A DNA stretch of 64,000 nt from Cytophagales bacterium (GTDB taxonomy: Bacteria; Bacteroidota; Bacteroidia; Cytophagales; Cyclobacteriaceae): NCBI GenBank assembly GCA_022360015.1, contig JAKSDQ010000319.1, positions 1 to 64,000 on the forward strand, given 5' to 3'. Below the pieces are notes generated by a model. That model had not been told where the DNA came from, did not search any database, and saw only the letters and a program-made list of their open reading frames with translations. Below are positions 9,079 through 18,063 of this stretch, piece after piece. The translations under genes were made by a program, and so were the position numbers. Numbering within the stretch: the first letter of the stretch is position 1; every line of letters starts with the position of its first letter.

Positions 9079-12000
9079 CTATAAGATGATAATCTTGTGT
9101 TTGGAAACCACATTGTTTTGATCCACTTTCAGAAGGTAAATGCCCTTGTGCATTTTCTCATAAGGTATGACCTTGTAATCCTTGGCAAATTCTTTCACAT
9201 CTACAAGCTTATTCAGAAACACTTTGCCGGACAAATCCATGAGCAGGAGTTTTACCTTATTACGCTTGTTGGTAGTTGTTAACCTGATGTTGATATTTTC
9301 TTCGGAAGTTGGATTGGGATACACAGTTACCTGCATGGGCCGCCTGGAATGCTCAACATTTACACTTTGAACAGGTGAATATTCAAATCGCTCGTCAAAG
9401 TCTACCTGCTTCAACCTGTAATATGACATCCCGAATAAAGGTTCATGATCCGTATAGCTATATTGGATCACTTCGTTGATCGTTCCGTTGCCTTTCACAG
9501 TACCGATCACAACCCAGTCCTCCCCCGCTTCCGAACGTTGGATCTCAAAAAAGTCGTTATTCGATTCACTGGTTGTCTGCCAGTCCAGTAACACTTTGCC
9601 ATTATCTTCACGGGCAGTAAATGAAACTAACTCCACCGGAAGGGGGTTATTACCATTGACCGACCCAAAAGTAAACGGGCTAAAACTGGTAACGCCGGTC
9701 ACGGTAATAGAACCCGGATCGGAAGACACGATGGTATTTTGTCCCATGTTCTCCCATACCAAACCATTAAAATGCGCAATTTGCAGGTAGGAGTAATCTC
9801 CTATCTGACTAAAAGTCTGATCTTTCCAAAAAAGTGTTATATCCGCATGGGAGGCAGTTCCTGAATTAGTCAAATTCCAGTACTCCAACGTACTGACGTT
9901 GTTCAAATCCCCGTTCGGATCACCTAACAGCAACAGATCTGTTACAAGAAAAGGCTGCCTGACATAAGCAGCAGAGAACTCCGTGGCGGCATCACCTGTC
10001 AGATTAGACACAGCCATTGGTGCCCAATCGGTGCCGTCGCCTATTGGAAATTCAAAATCGGTATTGCCAATTTTTGTCATTCTTCCATTGACAAAACTCG
10101 CCGCAGAGGCCCCTGTTACGGAAGCACTGCTGTTCATGGTCAAAGGATTACCTTGCGTGTTAATAATCCCATCGGTGAGGGTCAGCACGCCGTTTATGTT
10201 TTGTGCATCATTTAGCAATATATCCCCTCCCACGTTATTGATTGTGATATTTTGCCAGTTTGATGTTCCTGTGATTTGCTGGGTACCGGTTCCCTGAAAG
10301 ACCACTGTACCTGTGCCGATAGCGGCATTCCCCTGGTTTTCCCAGTGATTACAAACATTTAAAGTGCCACCTGTGTTGATGTTAATCGAGGCATTTGTCT
10401 GAATTTGAATACTTCCTACATTGCCTGTCAGACCGGCGCCTATTACGGGGAAAAATCCGGAACTACCACTCACATCGGGAATAATGGCAAGGGAACCGCA
10501 TCCGGGCACACCATTGGACCAGTTACCGGCTGTTCCCCAGGTAGTGGTGCCCGCATTGCCCGTCCAATTGGTCAGGGTATTGGGGGCGTAAACGGCAATA
10601 TTGTCAAACGCCATCCCATCATTATTAGCAATTCTTCGGTTGTCATATTGTTCGATGCTGATTACAAACTGATCGGTCAGCGACAGACCTGCTCCGGAGG
10701 CCAGTGCATCTACATCCAATACCACCTGATTCCAGGTGTTGTTGGTATTGCTGGCCGGATCAAAAGCATACACCCGTTGAAAGGTTACCCCATTATCATC
10801 TGAGAAATAAATAGCATCCCGTACATGTGTTTCATCACCAAAATCCTTCCAGTAAAACGACATCTCTACCTGAGAATGGCCTGAAAGATCGAGGCGCACC
10901 ATGGATTGATTCAAAGCAAAATTATTGTTGTTTACAACATCCATAGTCAGATGGTAATTACCCTCATAAGGCAAATTTTGGTTAGTAACGATCGTGTTGC
11001 TGTTATTAGCCGTACCAATGCTCCACTCCTCTCCCAAATTGCCGGACTCAAAACCGTCGAAGTAAGGCAATGTGGCAAAAATTGTCGTCCTCAATTGTAC
11101 ATCATCAATGGCAAATCCATCGTTATTTATAGGATAGTTATCACGCTGCTGAAACCTGATAACAAATGTATTATTCAATGTCAGGCCATTGGTAGTGGCC
11201 AGATGGTCAATATCCAAAACTATTTGATTCCAGGTATTGTCAGTAAAATCCGATCCGGCGATTTCATATACATACGTGAAATTCAACCCCCCGTCGTCTG
11301 ACAAATAGATACCATCGACATTCTGATCCTCATCACCAAAATCTTTAAAGTAAAAATCAAGAATAACATCGGTTTCTCCGGATAAATCGACGCGTAGGTC
11401 AGCATAATTGGTCGCAAAATTATTACCGGTATTCACATCCATGGTCATGTGATAAAGGCCCGTATTAGGTGCGTTGTTGGTGGTGACCTGTACACGACCG
11501 AAGCCATTGGAGCTGGAGGCCGACCATTCCTCCTCAAAATATCCCAGCTCAAAACTGGTGGCATATGGAAAACTGGCGTATAAAGGGGTGGTCTTCACCT
11601 GCAAATCATCGATGGCAAACCCATCGTCGTCGATTCTATAGTTATCATATTGAAGGATTCTTATAACAAACGTGCTGTTCAACGTGAGTCCGTTGGATAC
11701 GGCCAACTGATCGAGGTCTAAAAGAATATGGTTCCAGGTGGCGTTTGCATAATTACCCGGAGCAATTTCATGAACGTAGGTAAAATTGACCCCACCATCA
11801 TCCGACAAATAAATACCGTCAACATTCTGATCCTCATCACCAAAATCTTTAAAGTAAAAATCAAGAACTACGTCAGTTTGCCCATCCAAATCAATGAACA
11901 GGTCGGCATAATTGGTGGCATAATTATTATTGGTGTTTACATCCATGGTCATGTGATAACTGCCTGTCCTGGGGCTGTTGTTGGTCGTAAGCCGTACACG

Positions 12001-13527
12001 ACCAAAACTGTTGGAACTGGATATTTTCCATACATCCTCAAAGCTGCCACTCTCAAATCCGGTGGAATATGGGAAACCGGCATAGGCCTGGATGAAAACC
12101 GTTCTTGCACCGGGAGGTGCGGTTATCGAAGGAACATAGTTGCTGCCACCCACTGTGATTTGAGTAGCTTCGGCATCCACGAGATTGCCCACAGTTGCCC
12201 CACTGTTGATGTCATATGATAACCAAAAATAGTTTGTGCCTGCGGCCAACGTTAAGGTACTGTTTATTGTGAACGTGCCATTAGGACTTACGACCGTCGA
12301 TCCTATCTGATTAGCTGTAGCAAACGTATTGCTTCCTCCTGTATAATATAATTTGGCGTTGGAGAAGTCATTGGCGGGATCGGAAGAACCCGCAGTACTA
12401 AAATTAATGGCAGTCAGGTTTAATTTATTGCTGTTACCGGATGTGACCACCTGTATTCCGATAATTTGCTGATCGGTGGTGCCAACATTAACGTCTTCAG
12501 TGTTTTGGGTAACTGTACCGGAGGTATAGGTCATATCGTCGGGCGAAAGGGGTGAATCGTCAAGAGGGGATGAACCTGTACCGGAGCCGGTAAAAAACCT
12601 GAAAGTACCATACTTCTCCAATACCAGCATATCCGTGTCACCATCCGCATTCAGGTCAATAGCCATGGGCCTTGACTCCTGGCCAAAGTCTATTCTATTA
12701 AATGGATTCCCTCTCCCGGTTATTTCGGTAAATACCGGCGCGTTGACAGAACCCGTGTTGCGGAAATAATCAATATAACCGTTACTGGCCCCTACAAACA
12801 TATCGTAGTCCCCGTCGTTATCAAAATCCATCAATGTCGGTGCAGACTCTGCCCCCACATCCTCTCCATTCATCGGGTTATTAGCTCCTGTTCGTTGTGT
12901 GAAAGCCGGATTGCCGGCATCGCCCGTGTTTTCGAAATAGTTTATATTGCCCATAGCCTCCCCGATAAAAGCATCCGCGTCCCCATCATTATCGATATCC
13001 GCAAAGGCAAGATCGGCTTCAAGGCCAATATCAACCCCGTTGAAAGGGTTATCGGCACCGGTTTGCCGGGTAAATACAGGGGCGGAAGGTGAGCCCGTAT
13101 TTTGAAAGTAAAAAATACCACCGTCATTTTCACCCACAAAAAGGTCGAAGTCCCCGTCATTATCTATATCCCAAAAGATGGGCCTGGCCTCTCTCCCCAC
13201 ATCCTCGCCATTCATGGGATTGTTAACACCAAATTGTCGGGTAAGTACCGGTGCAGCAGATGTGCCTGTATTCTGATAGTAAATAAAAGTACCGTCTTCC
13301 CATCCGATCAGTAAATCCCAGTCCCCATCGGCATCCAGGTCGGCAAAAGCGGTATTCCCGTCTTCTTGCGCCAGGGTTACCCCATCCATGGGGTTGGCAG
13401 GGCCTGTCTGTTCGGTAAATGTTTGGGCTAATGCTCCTTGTAGGACCACCAGGGTAATCAAACAAAAATTTGGAAAAAAACCAACTAACTGATTTCTCAG
13501 GACACAAAATTTTCTAAAACTTTTCAT
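9079..13527 (-). CDS. Large T9SS-exported surface protein with VCBS/FG-GAP repeats and three tandem modules
   Basis: Probable cell-surface or secreted protein of 1482 residues with unknown ligand. Domains in order: signal peptide (about 1-35, ending GALAQ); about five VCBS/FG-GAP-type repeats (36-305) with calcium-loop motifs such as DLDADGDWD, DIDNDGDFD and DFDNDGDYD; a beta-sandwich domain (about 330-475) like those in BNR-containing Bacteroidota proteins; three tandem modules starting near 480, 649 and 817, each with FESG or FELG, YHMTMDVN and YxSDDGG-type motifs; a G8-like NWTGNAGTTTWG stretch (about 983); and a T9SS type A sorting tail (about 1295-1482: LPVELVSF, then VTVYPNPTSE, ending SKHKIIIL). 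The tail predicts outer-membrane translocation by T9SS and surface anchoring. It is a single gene with long flanking gaps. Confidence 0.88.
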   Translation of the reverse strand: MKSFRKFCVLRNQLVGFFPNFCLITLVVLQGALAQTFTEQTGPANPMDGVTLAQEDGNTAFADLDADGDWDLLIGWEDGTFIYYQNTGTSAAPVLTRQFGVNNPMNGEDVGREARPIFWDIDNDGDFDLFVGENDGGIFYFQNTGSPSAPVFTRQTGADNPFNGVDIGLEADLAFADIDNDGDADAFIGEAMGNINYFENTGDAGNPAFTQRTGANNPMNGEDVGAESAPTLMDFDNDGDYDMFVGASNGYIDYFRNTGSVNAPVFTEITGRGNPFNRIDFGQESRPMAIDLNADGDTDMLVLEKYGTFRFFTGSGTGSSPLDDSPLSPDDMTYTSGTVTQNTEDVNVGTTDQQIIGIQVVTSGNSNKLNLTAINFSTAGSSDPANDFSNAKLYYTGGSNTFATANQIGSTVVSPNGTFTINSTLTLAAGTNYFWLSYDINSGATVGNLVDAEATQITVGGSNYVPSITAPPGARTVFIQAYAGFPYSTGFESGSFEDVWKISSSNSFGRVRLTTNNSPRTGSYHMTMDVNTNNNYATNYADLFIDLDGQTDVVLDFYFKDFGDEDQNVDGIYLSDDGGVNFTYVHEIAPGNYANATWNHILLDLDQLAVSNGLTLNSTFVIRILQYDNYRIDDDGFAIDDLQVKTTPLYASFPYATSFELGYFEEEWSASSSNGFGRVQVTTNNAPNTGLYHMTMDVNTGNNFATNYADLRVDLSGETDVILDFYFKDFGDEDQNVDGIYLSDDGGLNFTYVYEIAGSDFTDNTWNQIVLDIDHLATTNGLTLNNTFVIRFQQRDNYPINNDGFAIDDVQLRTTIFATLPYFDGFESGNLGEEWSIGTANNSNTIVTNQNLPYEGNYHLTMDVVNNNNFALNQSMVRLDLSGHSQVEMSFYWKDFGDETHVRDAIYFSDDNGVTFQRVYAFDPASNTNNTWNQVVLDVDALASGAGLSLTDQFVISIEQYDNRRIANNDGMAFDNIAVYAPNTLTNWTGNAGTTTWGTAGNWSNGVPGCGSLAIIPDVSGSSGFFPVIGAGLTGNVGSIQIQTNASININTGGTLNVCNHWENQGNAAIGTGTVVFQGTGTQQITGTSNWQNITINNVGGDILLNDAQNINGVLTLTDGIINTQGNPLTMNSSASVTGASAASFVNGRMTKIGNTDFEFPIGDGTDWAPMAVSNLTGDAATEFSAAYVRQPFLVTDLLLLGDPNGDLNNVSTLEYWNLTNSGTASHADITLFWKDQTFSQIGDYSYLQIAHFNGLVWENMGQNTIVSSDPGSITVTGVTSFSPFTFGSVNGNNPLPVELVSFTAREDNGKVLLDWQTTSESNNDFFEIQRSEAGEDWVVIGTVKGNGTINEVIQYSYTDHEPLFGMSYYRLKQVDFDERFEYSPVQSVNVEHSRRPMQVTVYPNPTSEENINIRLTTTNKRNKVKLLLMDLSGKVFLNKLVDVKEFAKDYKVIPYEKMHKGIYLLKVDQNNVVSKHKIIIL

Positions 13528-14184
13528 CTTTTCTCAGGTAAGCTTATACTTTTATACTGGGTAGCAATGACAGATCGCTACCATTAAATTGCCAGCCCGT
13601 ATTTGTTTATTGTTAAAAAATCACCCACCCGTACCAATAGACCACTCACAAAAGTATTAAATGAACACTTATTTAGGTCTTTAAATTAGGCAAGCCTCAC
13701 ATGGATGTCATGAAAAGCGGGAAATAGCACTTTTTTTCTAAAAGGTTTTCTTTAGCCTGCAAACTAAAACCCGGATCAGGGCATTAACAAAATTCAAAAT
13801 TTGCCGGTTTCAAAAAATTATCGAACCCTGTTTGATAAATGCACAAAGTTATTATCTGCTAATCCATTGACCGGTAAGAATATAAGAACTATGCCTCTAA
13901 GTGATCATTAAATCAACTGAAAAGTAGAATCCTGTCCCGGTAACCGGGTAAAAACACAAGAATAGTACAAATAGTTTCCGGTATAACACAAAAAAATAGT
14001 TGTTATAACACCTTTTCGTTTCTGTAATTCTACAGGCAAAACTTCACTTCTCATATCCAAAACCTGAGAATAAACAACCAAAAAAATATTGTTTTAGCAT
14101 TAATTCTTACACCGGTTCCGGCGATTTCTATCTGTATTAACGCCATAAAACACAGGAAAAATTCAATAAAAAATAAACAAAATA
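13528..14184. other. 657-base gap with no recognised gene
   Basis: AT-rich spacer upstream of the large surface-protein gene. No coding stretch is convincing on either strand. It holds a minus-strand -7-like element TACTTTTG (13656-13649) about 120 bases before the surface-protein start, a second (TAACTTTG, 13851-13844), a CCCGGTAACCGGG palindrome near 13934 and a TGTTATAACA palindrome near 14000. None has a well spaced -33 element, so no promoter is claimed. Confidence 0.5.
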
Positions 14185-15006
14185 CTATGTTTTTATTCTT
14201 CGGGAAGGGGCATTCTTCTTTAGTTGAAAGTAAAAAATAGCGGCGATGATAAATAAAATAGCGGCGATAAATTGAGAATGTGACAGATATTCATCCACAA
14301 TAAACCCCCTGATGAGGTCACCCCTGAATGTTTCCACGATGGCCCTGCCGCTGGCATACAGCATGATATACAGCAAAAATACCTGTCCATCAAATGATTT
14401 CCGGTTTTTCACAACCATCAGCACTACAAAAATAGTCAAAATCATGGCAGCACTGTAAAGCTGAGTGGGATGCAGCGGGGTATTCAGAGGCCTGGCCATG
14501 CACACAGGATTGGTAAATATCACTGAAAATATACCTTCGTGTACGTGTCCGTAACAACAACCGGCATTAAAACAACCTAGCCGGCCAAAAAAGTGTACAA
14601 TACAAGTGGTAATAGCGATAATATCCAACATTTTCAGGGTCGGAATTTTTTTGATTTTAAAGAAAATAATGATGGCGGTGACAGAAAAAATCAGTGAACC
14701 ATAAAAAACAAACCCTTTACCAGGATCTTTGATCATATTGGCCGGTTGACCAAAATAGTAGCCAGGGTTTTCGAAATAAAAAAATAGCTTTCCCCCCAGA
14801 AAGGCCGTAATTAAAATCAATAAAAGCAGATTATTGATAACATAATAAGGCACACCCAGTTCCTTTTTGGCCCTGATACCTGTGTATAAGGCTCCCAGCA
14901 AAGCGCCAAAGGCAATGAATGCCCCATAGGTATAAACAGTAATCGTATCGGCAAGAAAACCTTGCAAAAAATCCGGTGTTTTAAACTGAAATAAGATCGG
15001 GTGCAT
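14185..15006 (-). CDS. lgt: Lgt-family prolipoprotein diacylglyceryl transferase, variant motif
   Basis: Polytopic inner-membrane protein of 273 residues with about seven hydrophobic segments. Lgt transfers diacylglyceryl from phosphatidylglycerol to the lipobox cysteine. Family evidence: N-terminal MHPILFQF, GRLGCFNAGCC in place of the classical GRxGNFxNxE signature, HPTQLYSA, and a late GRAIVETFRGD. KGFVFYGSLI replaces the classical FHGGL loop, so the histidine normally there is a tyrosine. This is the 'GCFxAGCCYG' branch of the family, often annotated as Lgt, but its activity is less certain than that of the canonical enzyme. The gene follows the PNP gene with a 12-base gap and so shares its promoter. 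Confidence 0.75.
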   Translation of the reverse strand: MHPILFQFKTPDFLQGFLADTITVYTYGAFIAFGALLGALYTGIRAKKELGVPYYVINNLLLLILITAFLGGKLFFYFENPGYYFGQPANMIKDPGKGFVFYGSLIFSVTAIIIFFKIKKIPTLKMLDIIAITTCIVHFFGRLGCFNAGCCYGHVHEGIFSVIFTNPVCMARPLNTPLHPTQLYSAAMILTIFVVLMVVKNRKSFDGQVFLLYIMLYASGRAIVETFRGDLIRGFIVDEYLSHSQFIAAILFIIAAIFYFQLKKNAPSRRIKT

Positions 15007-15018
15007 GGTAAATTCGGT

Positions 15019-15831
15019 TTATTGCCGGCCTACCAGTTCTTTGATAATTTTGGTCATTCCGGGCTCAGCTTTCATAGCGGCAGCGATTACTTCTTCGACA
15101 GTGACTTTTTTAAGGGTTTCAGGGATACATAAGTCCGTAATTACCGAAAGTGCAAAGCATGGCATTTCCATATGCCGTGCAACAATGACCTCGGGAACAG
15201 TGGACATACCCACTGCATCCGCTCCAATAATACGCAGGTACTTGTATTCTGCCCTCGTTTCAAGATTAGGTCCGGTCACAGCAGCATATACCCCCTCGTG
15301 TACCCTGATACCATGCTCTTGCGCAATTGCCGTAGCCTGACGGATCAACTGCGCGTCATAAGGTTCACTCATATCCGGAAACCTCCCACCAAACTTGTCA
15401 AGGTTCTTTCCTGTCAGCGGATTCTCAGGCATCAGATTTATATGATCTTTAATAATCATTAAATCACTGATCTCATAGCGCTTGTCCAATCCGCCCGCCG
15501 CGTTGGACACGAATAACTTTTTTATCCCCAACAATTTCATCACGCGCACCGGAAATGTGACCTCCTTCATAGTATAGCCTTCGTAATAATGAAACCTTCC
15601 CTGCATTACTACCACGTGCTTACCCGCCAGTCGACCGAAAATCAATTTACCTTTATGACTCTCGACCGTAGAAACCGGAAAATTGGGAATATCTTCGTAG
15701 TTAATGATTTCTTTGACCTCCACCTCCTTTGCCAACGATCCTAACCCGGTGCCCAAAATAACGCCATAATCGGGTTTGATACTGATTTTTGATTGAATAT
15801 AGTTGTGGGCTTCTTCAATTTTTTTTATCAT
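15019..15831 (-). CDS. punA: Purine nucleoside phosphorylase
   Basis: Phosphorolyses purine nucleosides to base and (deoxy)ribose 1-phosphate for purine salvage. Motifs of the trimeric PNP-I/MTAP family: GTGLGSLA (phosphate site), ESHKGKL, MQGRFHYYEGY, VSNAAGGLD, GPNLETRAEY and VGMSTVPEVIVARH. I choose the ATG at 15831 (270 residues). A longer frame begins with TTG at 15861, but that codon sits inside the -7 promoter element and so cannot be translated from this promoter. It is the first gene of a two-gene operon with lgt, 12 bases apart. The symbol follows the common naming of this class. Confidence 0.94.
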   Translation of the reverse strand: MIKKIEEAHNYIQSKISIKPDYGVILGTGLGSLAKEVEVKEIINYEDIPNFPVSTVESHKGKLIFGRLAGKHVVVMQGRFHYYEGYTMKEVTFPVRVMKLLGIKKLFVSNAAGGLDKRYEISDLMIIKDHINLMPENPLTGKNLDKFGGRFPDMSEPYDAQLIRQATAIAQEHGIRVHEGVYAAVTGPNLETRAEYKYLRIIGADAVGMSTVPEVIVARHMEMPCFALSVITDLCIPETLKKVTVEEVIAAAMKAEPGMTKIIKELVGRQ

Positions 15832-15858
15832 TTGTAATAATTGACTTCGGTTGAATAT

Positions 15859-15888
15859 CAAATATACTATTAAGTATCATTAAACAAA
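15859..15888 (-). promoter_or_regulatory. Promoter of the PNP-lgt operon (TTTG-N18-TATATTTG)
   Basis: On the minus strand TTTG (15888-15885) is followed after 18 bases by TATATTTG (15866-15859), a full match to the Bacteroidota consensus, about 28 bases before the ATG at 15831. It decides the start codon of the PNP gene. Confidence 0.7.
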
Positions 15889-16216
15889 TCAGTCTTTTTT
15901 AATTAGTTTTAACAGGTGAACATAAATGACATTTACTTTGGCACTCATCAATAATCCGGTCTTTTTTGGTATTTTACTTTCATGAATGGGTGGCTTTCTG
16001 GAAAAATCTAAAACCGGCTTTCGATTATTTTGAAGAAAATCGCCGGGTTCCTGCTGTAAAAGTCAGGCAAAACGGGGAATATTATTTGAACCATTGAAAC
16101 CTTAAATGAGCAGCTACCCACAGGCTTTAACCATGATCAGGATCAAAGATTATGAGCAAACCTGAGTTTATTTTCAATTATCATGCAATTTTTTAGAAAG
16201 AATGCTCAAAACTCAT
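15889..16216. other. Gap between PNP promoter and SRP RNA
   Basis: Apart from the possible gene remnant at 15981-16097 and the adjacent SRP RNA promoter, I see no gene here. The flanks are AT-rich. Confidence 0.5.
15981..16097 (+). pseudogene. Possible gene remnant: 38 protein-like codons without a start
   Basis: This open stretch translates to a protein-like run beginning HEWVAFWKNLKPAFDYFEE and ending with NGEYYLNH before a TGA. Its composition (Trp, Tyr, Phe, charged residues) looks like a real C-terminal end rather than random AT-rich spacer. There is no start codon with a ribosome site in front of it, and the upstream codons degrade into low-quality sequence ending at a TGA near 15930. 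I cannot name the parent family. The reading as a decayed gene end is inference. Confidence 0.3.
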
Positions 16217-16224
16217 TAAATTTG
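16217..16224 (+). promoter_or_regulatory. -7 element of the SRP RNA promoter (TAAATTTG)
   Basis: Exact TAnnTTTG match ending 4 bases before the first paired base of the SRP RNA (16229), so transcription would begin at the foot of the RNA stem. The -33 region has only a T-rich stretch (near 16190). Confidence 0.6.
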
Positions 16225-16228
16225 CATC

Positions 16229-16325
16229 GGCAAATCGATACGACCAGCTCCTGTCGAACTCCCCCAGGTCCGGAAGGAAGCAAGGGTAGATGGTTGAGCG
16301 GTGCGATATTTGGTTTGCCTTTTTT
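16229..16325 (+). ncRNA. ffs: Signal recognition particle RNA, small bacterial (4.5S) type
   Basis: RNA scaffold of SRP that binds Ffh and directs membrane-protein targeting. The hallmark apical sequence is present: CAGGTCCGGAAGGAAGCA at 16265-16282, containing the GGAA tetraloop and the symmetric internal loop bases bound by the Ffh M domain. The ends pair (GGCAAA at 16229-16234 with TTTGCC at 16314-16319), giving one long hairpin of about 91 bases with no Alu domain. A run of six T (16320-16325) closes it as an intrinsic terminator. A -7 element directly precedes it. Confidence 0.95.
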
Positions 16326-16421
16326 ATACCTCTGGTTTTAAAGATTCAAATCATAAGAATTCTTTGTTAGTTCATTGAATTTTATCTGTAGCTTTATACG
16401 ACAACTTTAAAAGTTTAAAAC

Positions 16422-17102
16422 ATGAAATTCTTTATTGACACCGCGAATCTTAATGACATAAAGGAAGCCCATGATCTTGGAGTACTCGATGGGGTGACCA
16501 CCAATCCCTCATTGATGGCCAAAGAAGGAATCAAGGGTGAAGAAAATATAAGGAAACACTACAAGGCCATTTGTGACATTGTCGACAACAATGTCAGTGC
16601 CGAGGTGATTTCCACTGACTTTGAAGGTATTATCAGGGAAGGAGCGTCACTTGCCCGGATCGATGATAAGATCGTTGTCAAAGTTCCGATGATTAAAGAC
16701 GGTGTAAAAGCCATAAAATATTTAACCGGACAGGGGATCAGGACCAACTGTACGTTGATTTTCTCCGCAGGTCAGGCATTGCTGGCGGCCAAGGCCGGCG
16801 CCTCTTACGTTTCTCCGTTTATTGGCAGGCTCGACGATGTTGGAACCGATGGGTTGGATCTGATAGAGCAAATTGTTGGCATTTATCAGAACTATGGATT
16901 GGCCACCGAAGTGCTGGCCGCGTCCATTCGACATACACAACATCTTATTCAATGCGCAGAAATTGGCGCAGATGTCGCCACCTGCCCTTTGAAGGTGATC
17001 ACCGGTTTACTCAACCACCCATTAACAGACAAGGGTCTGGCGCAGTTCCTCAGCGATTATAAAAAATCCCAGGCACCGGCCGAGGGTGCTCTGGCTGGTT
17101 AG
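16422..17102 (+). CDS. fsa: Fructose-6-phosphate aldolase / small transaldolase (TalC/Fsa family)
   Basis: Class I aldolase of the short transaldolase family. It acts in the non-oxidative pentose phosphate pathway or cleaves fructose 6-phosphate; the two activities are not separable by eye. The protein has 226 residues; the family usually has 214-220, and the extra residues form an Ala/Gly-rich tail (APAEGALAG). Seen: MKFFIDTANL, GVTTNPSLMAKEG, the Schiff-base lysine in VVKVPM (Lys87), TLIFSAGQALLAAKAGA, SPFIGRLDDVG and the ASIRHTQH region. The start is clear. The small gene at 17130 follows 27 bases downstream. Confidence 0.9.
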   Translation: MKFFIDTANLNDIKEAHDLGVLDGVTTNPSLMAKEGIKGEENIRKHYKAICDIVDNNVSAEVISTDFEGIIREGASLARIDDKIVVKVPMIKDGVKAIKYLTGQGIRTNCTLIFSAGQALLAAKAGASYVSPFIGRLDDVGTDGLDLIEQIVGIYQNYGLATEVLAASIRHTQHLIQCAEIGADVATCPLKVITGLLNHPLTDKGLAQFLSDYKKSQAPAEGALAG

Positions 17103-17129
17103 TATTCGGAAGGTGGTAATAACATCAGC

Positions 17130-17336
17130 ATGTACATCATCAAGGTGAAGGGCAAAGCAAAGATTCCGAATTACATTCAATTAAGGGATGATAACTTTGT
17201 CTTAATTGCCTATTTCAGGGCTGACAGGCCGCTGAAGAAACTGGAGAAATATGGTCTGGAAGGCCATGAAGAAATGCTGCAGAAAATTATCAATGAACTC
17301 CCCTTCGGCAAGTTAAAAAAACTAGAGTTGTCATGA
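17130..17336 (+). CDS. Small conserved-looking protein upstream of and coupled to ftsE
   Basis: The protein has 68 residues, is basic and soluble, and has a predicted beta-beta-alpha character (MYIIKVKGKAKIPNYIQLRD at the start and GKLKKLELS at the end). I do not recognise a domain. Its TGA overlaps the ATG of ftsE by four bases (ATGA at 17333-17336), so the two are very likely translationally coupled. That, rather than homology, suggests a link to FtsE function or dosage. Confidence 0.7.
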   Translation: MYIIKVKGKAKIPNYIQLRDDNFVLIAYFRADRPLKKLEKYGLEGHEEMLQKIINELPFGKLKKLELS

Positions 17337-18046
17337 TCGCTTTTTCCAATGAGCCGGTGGTGTCTGTCAGCAACACTACCATTTTTCAGGATCAAAATGC
17401 CGTGTTGAAGGATGTAAATTTTGAGATAGAAAAAGGTGAATTTGTCTATTTGGTAGGTAAGACCGGAAGTGGTAAATCCTCTTTACTTAAAACATTATAT
17501 GCGGATCTGAAACTGTATGCAGGCAGCATTCATGTCGGTGGTTTTCAACTCAATGGGATAAGAAGCCGTAAAATACCCTTGTTGCGCAGAAAGTTAGGGA
17601 TAATTTTTCAGGATTTTCAGCTTTTTCCCGACCGGACTATCAGCGAAAATTTATACTTTGTGATGAAAGCTACCGGTTGGCGGGAAAGGTCAAAAATGAA
17701 GGCACGGCTGACTGAAGTGCTGATAAAAGTAGGACTGGGTGCTTATCTGAGCAAGATGCCTCATCAGCTTTCGGGCGGAGAGCAGCAGCGTGTGGTGATT
17801 GCCAGGGCACTGATCAATGAACCTGTTTTACTGATTGCCGATGAACCCACCGGAAACCTGGACCCCGATGTGGCCGACGGTATCCACAGAATTTTTCAGG
17901 ATATTAACAACAGTGGCACAACCGTCTTGATGGCCACACACGACCACCGGCTAATCAACATACATCCTGGCAGGATCCTCAAATGTATCGACGGCCAGTT
18001 ACTTGATTCCAAAATTGAGAAATTCGATTTAACGGACAGTATCTGA
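17333..18046 (+). CDS. ftsE: Cell-division ABC transporter ATP-binding protein FtsE
   Basis: ATPase partner of FtsX that drives septal murein hydrolase activation at the inner membrane. The protein has 237 residues with all ABC motifs: Walker A GKTGSGKSS, Q-loop IFQDFQLFPDRT, signature LSGGEQQRV, Walker B LLIADEPTGNLD and H-loop ATHDHRL. The FtsE subfamily is suggested by length and by the DFQLFPDRT Q-loop region. LolD/MacB-type ATPases are close relatives, and without ftsX next door the assignment rests on similarity. It overlaps the preceding 68-residue gene by 4 bases. No ftsX follows; the gene is followed by dispersed palindromes. Confidence 0.85.
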   Translation: MIAFSNEPVVSVSNTTIFQDQNAVLKDVNFEIEKGEFVYLVGKTGSGKSSLLKTLYADLKLYAGSIHVGGFQLNGIRSRKIPLLRRKLGIIFQDFQLFPDRTISENLYFVMKATGWRERSKMKARLTEVLIKVGLGAYLSKMPHQLSGGEQQRVVIARALINEPVLLIADEPTGNLDPDVADGIHRIFQDINNSGTTVLMATHDHRLINIHPGRILKCIDGQLLDSKIEKFDLTDSI

Positions 18047-18063
18047 GCCTTGTCAATGATCCC

